Assembly: GCA_016290335.1 (NCBI GenBank)
Contig: JAEETM010000023.1
Coordinates: 1-47,218 of the forward strand
DNA length: 47,218 bases
Direction: 5' to 3'
Source: Treponema sp.
GTDB lineage: Bacteria; Spirochaetota; Spirochaetia; Treponematales; Treponemataceae
Shown here: in pieces, positions 47,106-47,218 of the stretch
Layout of the letters: each line of letters starts with the position of its first letter
How positions within the stretch are numbered: position 1 is the stretch's first letter
The notes under the pieces: generated by a model
Databases searched by the model: none
Told to the model about the DNA's origin: nothing
Seen by the model: only the letters and a program-made list of their open reading frames with translations
Translations under genes and position numbers: made by a program

Positions 47106-47218
47106 TGAACAAAACAGATATGCCCTTCTACAAAAACGGTTTAAACTTTGAATGCCAGCGCTGCTCGTTCTGCTGTGGTCATTGGCCGGGCTTGGTGTAC
47201 CTTTCGAAACGAGATTTG
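47105..47218 (+). CDS. YkgJ-like cysteine-cluster protein, partial (5' end)
   Basis: The first 38 residues run off the window end. FECQRCSFCCGHWPG is the N-terminal Cys cluster (C-x-x-C-x-x-C-C) of the YkgJ/UPF0153 family, thought to bind zinc or an iron-sulphur cluster. The function is not established. The start has no ribosome binding site and a -10 six bases upstream, so it may be leaderless. Confidence 0.8.
   Translation, partial: MNKTDMPFYKNGLNFECQRCSFCCGHWPGLVYLSKRDL

Overview
The window looks like a chromosomal segment of a low-GC, host-associated spirochaete, most likely a rumen or gut Treponema. This is inferred from gene content and style, not from a marker gene: AT-rich codon use, a pyruvate phosphate dikinase, a spirochaete-type EF-G-like GTPase, lysine synthesis through meso-diaminopimelate dehydrogenase, 7-TM/GGDEF/EAL proteins, and lipoproteins with loose lipoboxes. 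No rRNA, tRNA or CRISPR array was found.

Layout. (1) 1-5358: HTH regulator, then a type III restriction-modification locus (mod, a 76-aa protein, a DUF4160 protein, res). (2) 5377-7263: YdcF-like membrane protein and a convergent GNAT acetyltransferase. (3) 7339-9389: GntR/YtrA-type regulator plus ABC ATPase and permease behind a promoter overlapped by a symmetric GTATTA/TAATAC operator array. (4) 9434-13861: GH26-like protein divergent from ppdK. (5) 13950-20616: two translationally coupled degenerate GGDEF-EAL membrane proteins, an S41-type lipoprotein and a secreted DUF4932-like protein. (6) 20685-23851: proC, a small membrane protein and an AAA ATPase/nuclease-like protein. (7) 24097-27736: EF-G-like GTPase and an AAA/DUF4143 ATPase behind three direct repeats spaced exactly 33 bp. 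(8) 27786-39235: an accessory island with integrase and primase remnants, a type I R-M operon (hsdR, hsdM, truncated DUF1016, hsdS), a very AT-rich two-gene cassette (CxxC/TM protein plus PD-(D/E)XK-like protein) and an AlbA_2/HATPase protein. (9) 39325-47218: CYTH protein, TrmB-ddh-lysA, a two-component system, a coiled-coil protein, a HAD protein and the start of a YkgJ-like Cys-cluster protein.

The most unusual feature running across the window is a family of about 29-nt palindromic elements (AGATT-stem-TCAAG-stem'-AATGACA). The stem sequence changes from copy to copy while base pairing is mostly kept. There are at least eleven copies. Two composite pairs lie in frame inside protein genes (mod and the GNAT gene), one supplies the C-terminus and stop codon of a membrane-protein gene, and four more begin 0-4 nt after (or on the last base of) a stop codon in one fixed orientation. 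This resembles Rickettsia palindromic elements in behaviour.

Other patterns: four genes (a GGDEF-EAL protein, TrmB, the response regulator and the YkgJ-like gene) have a -10 hexamer placed so that the start-codon A would be +1, with no Shine-Dalgarno, so they are predicted leaderless. A 10-bp-phased array of seven CAAA motifs separates the divergent DUF4932 and proC promoters. A 105-nt three-way-junction element lies upstream of the TrmB gene.
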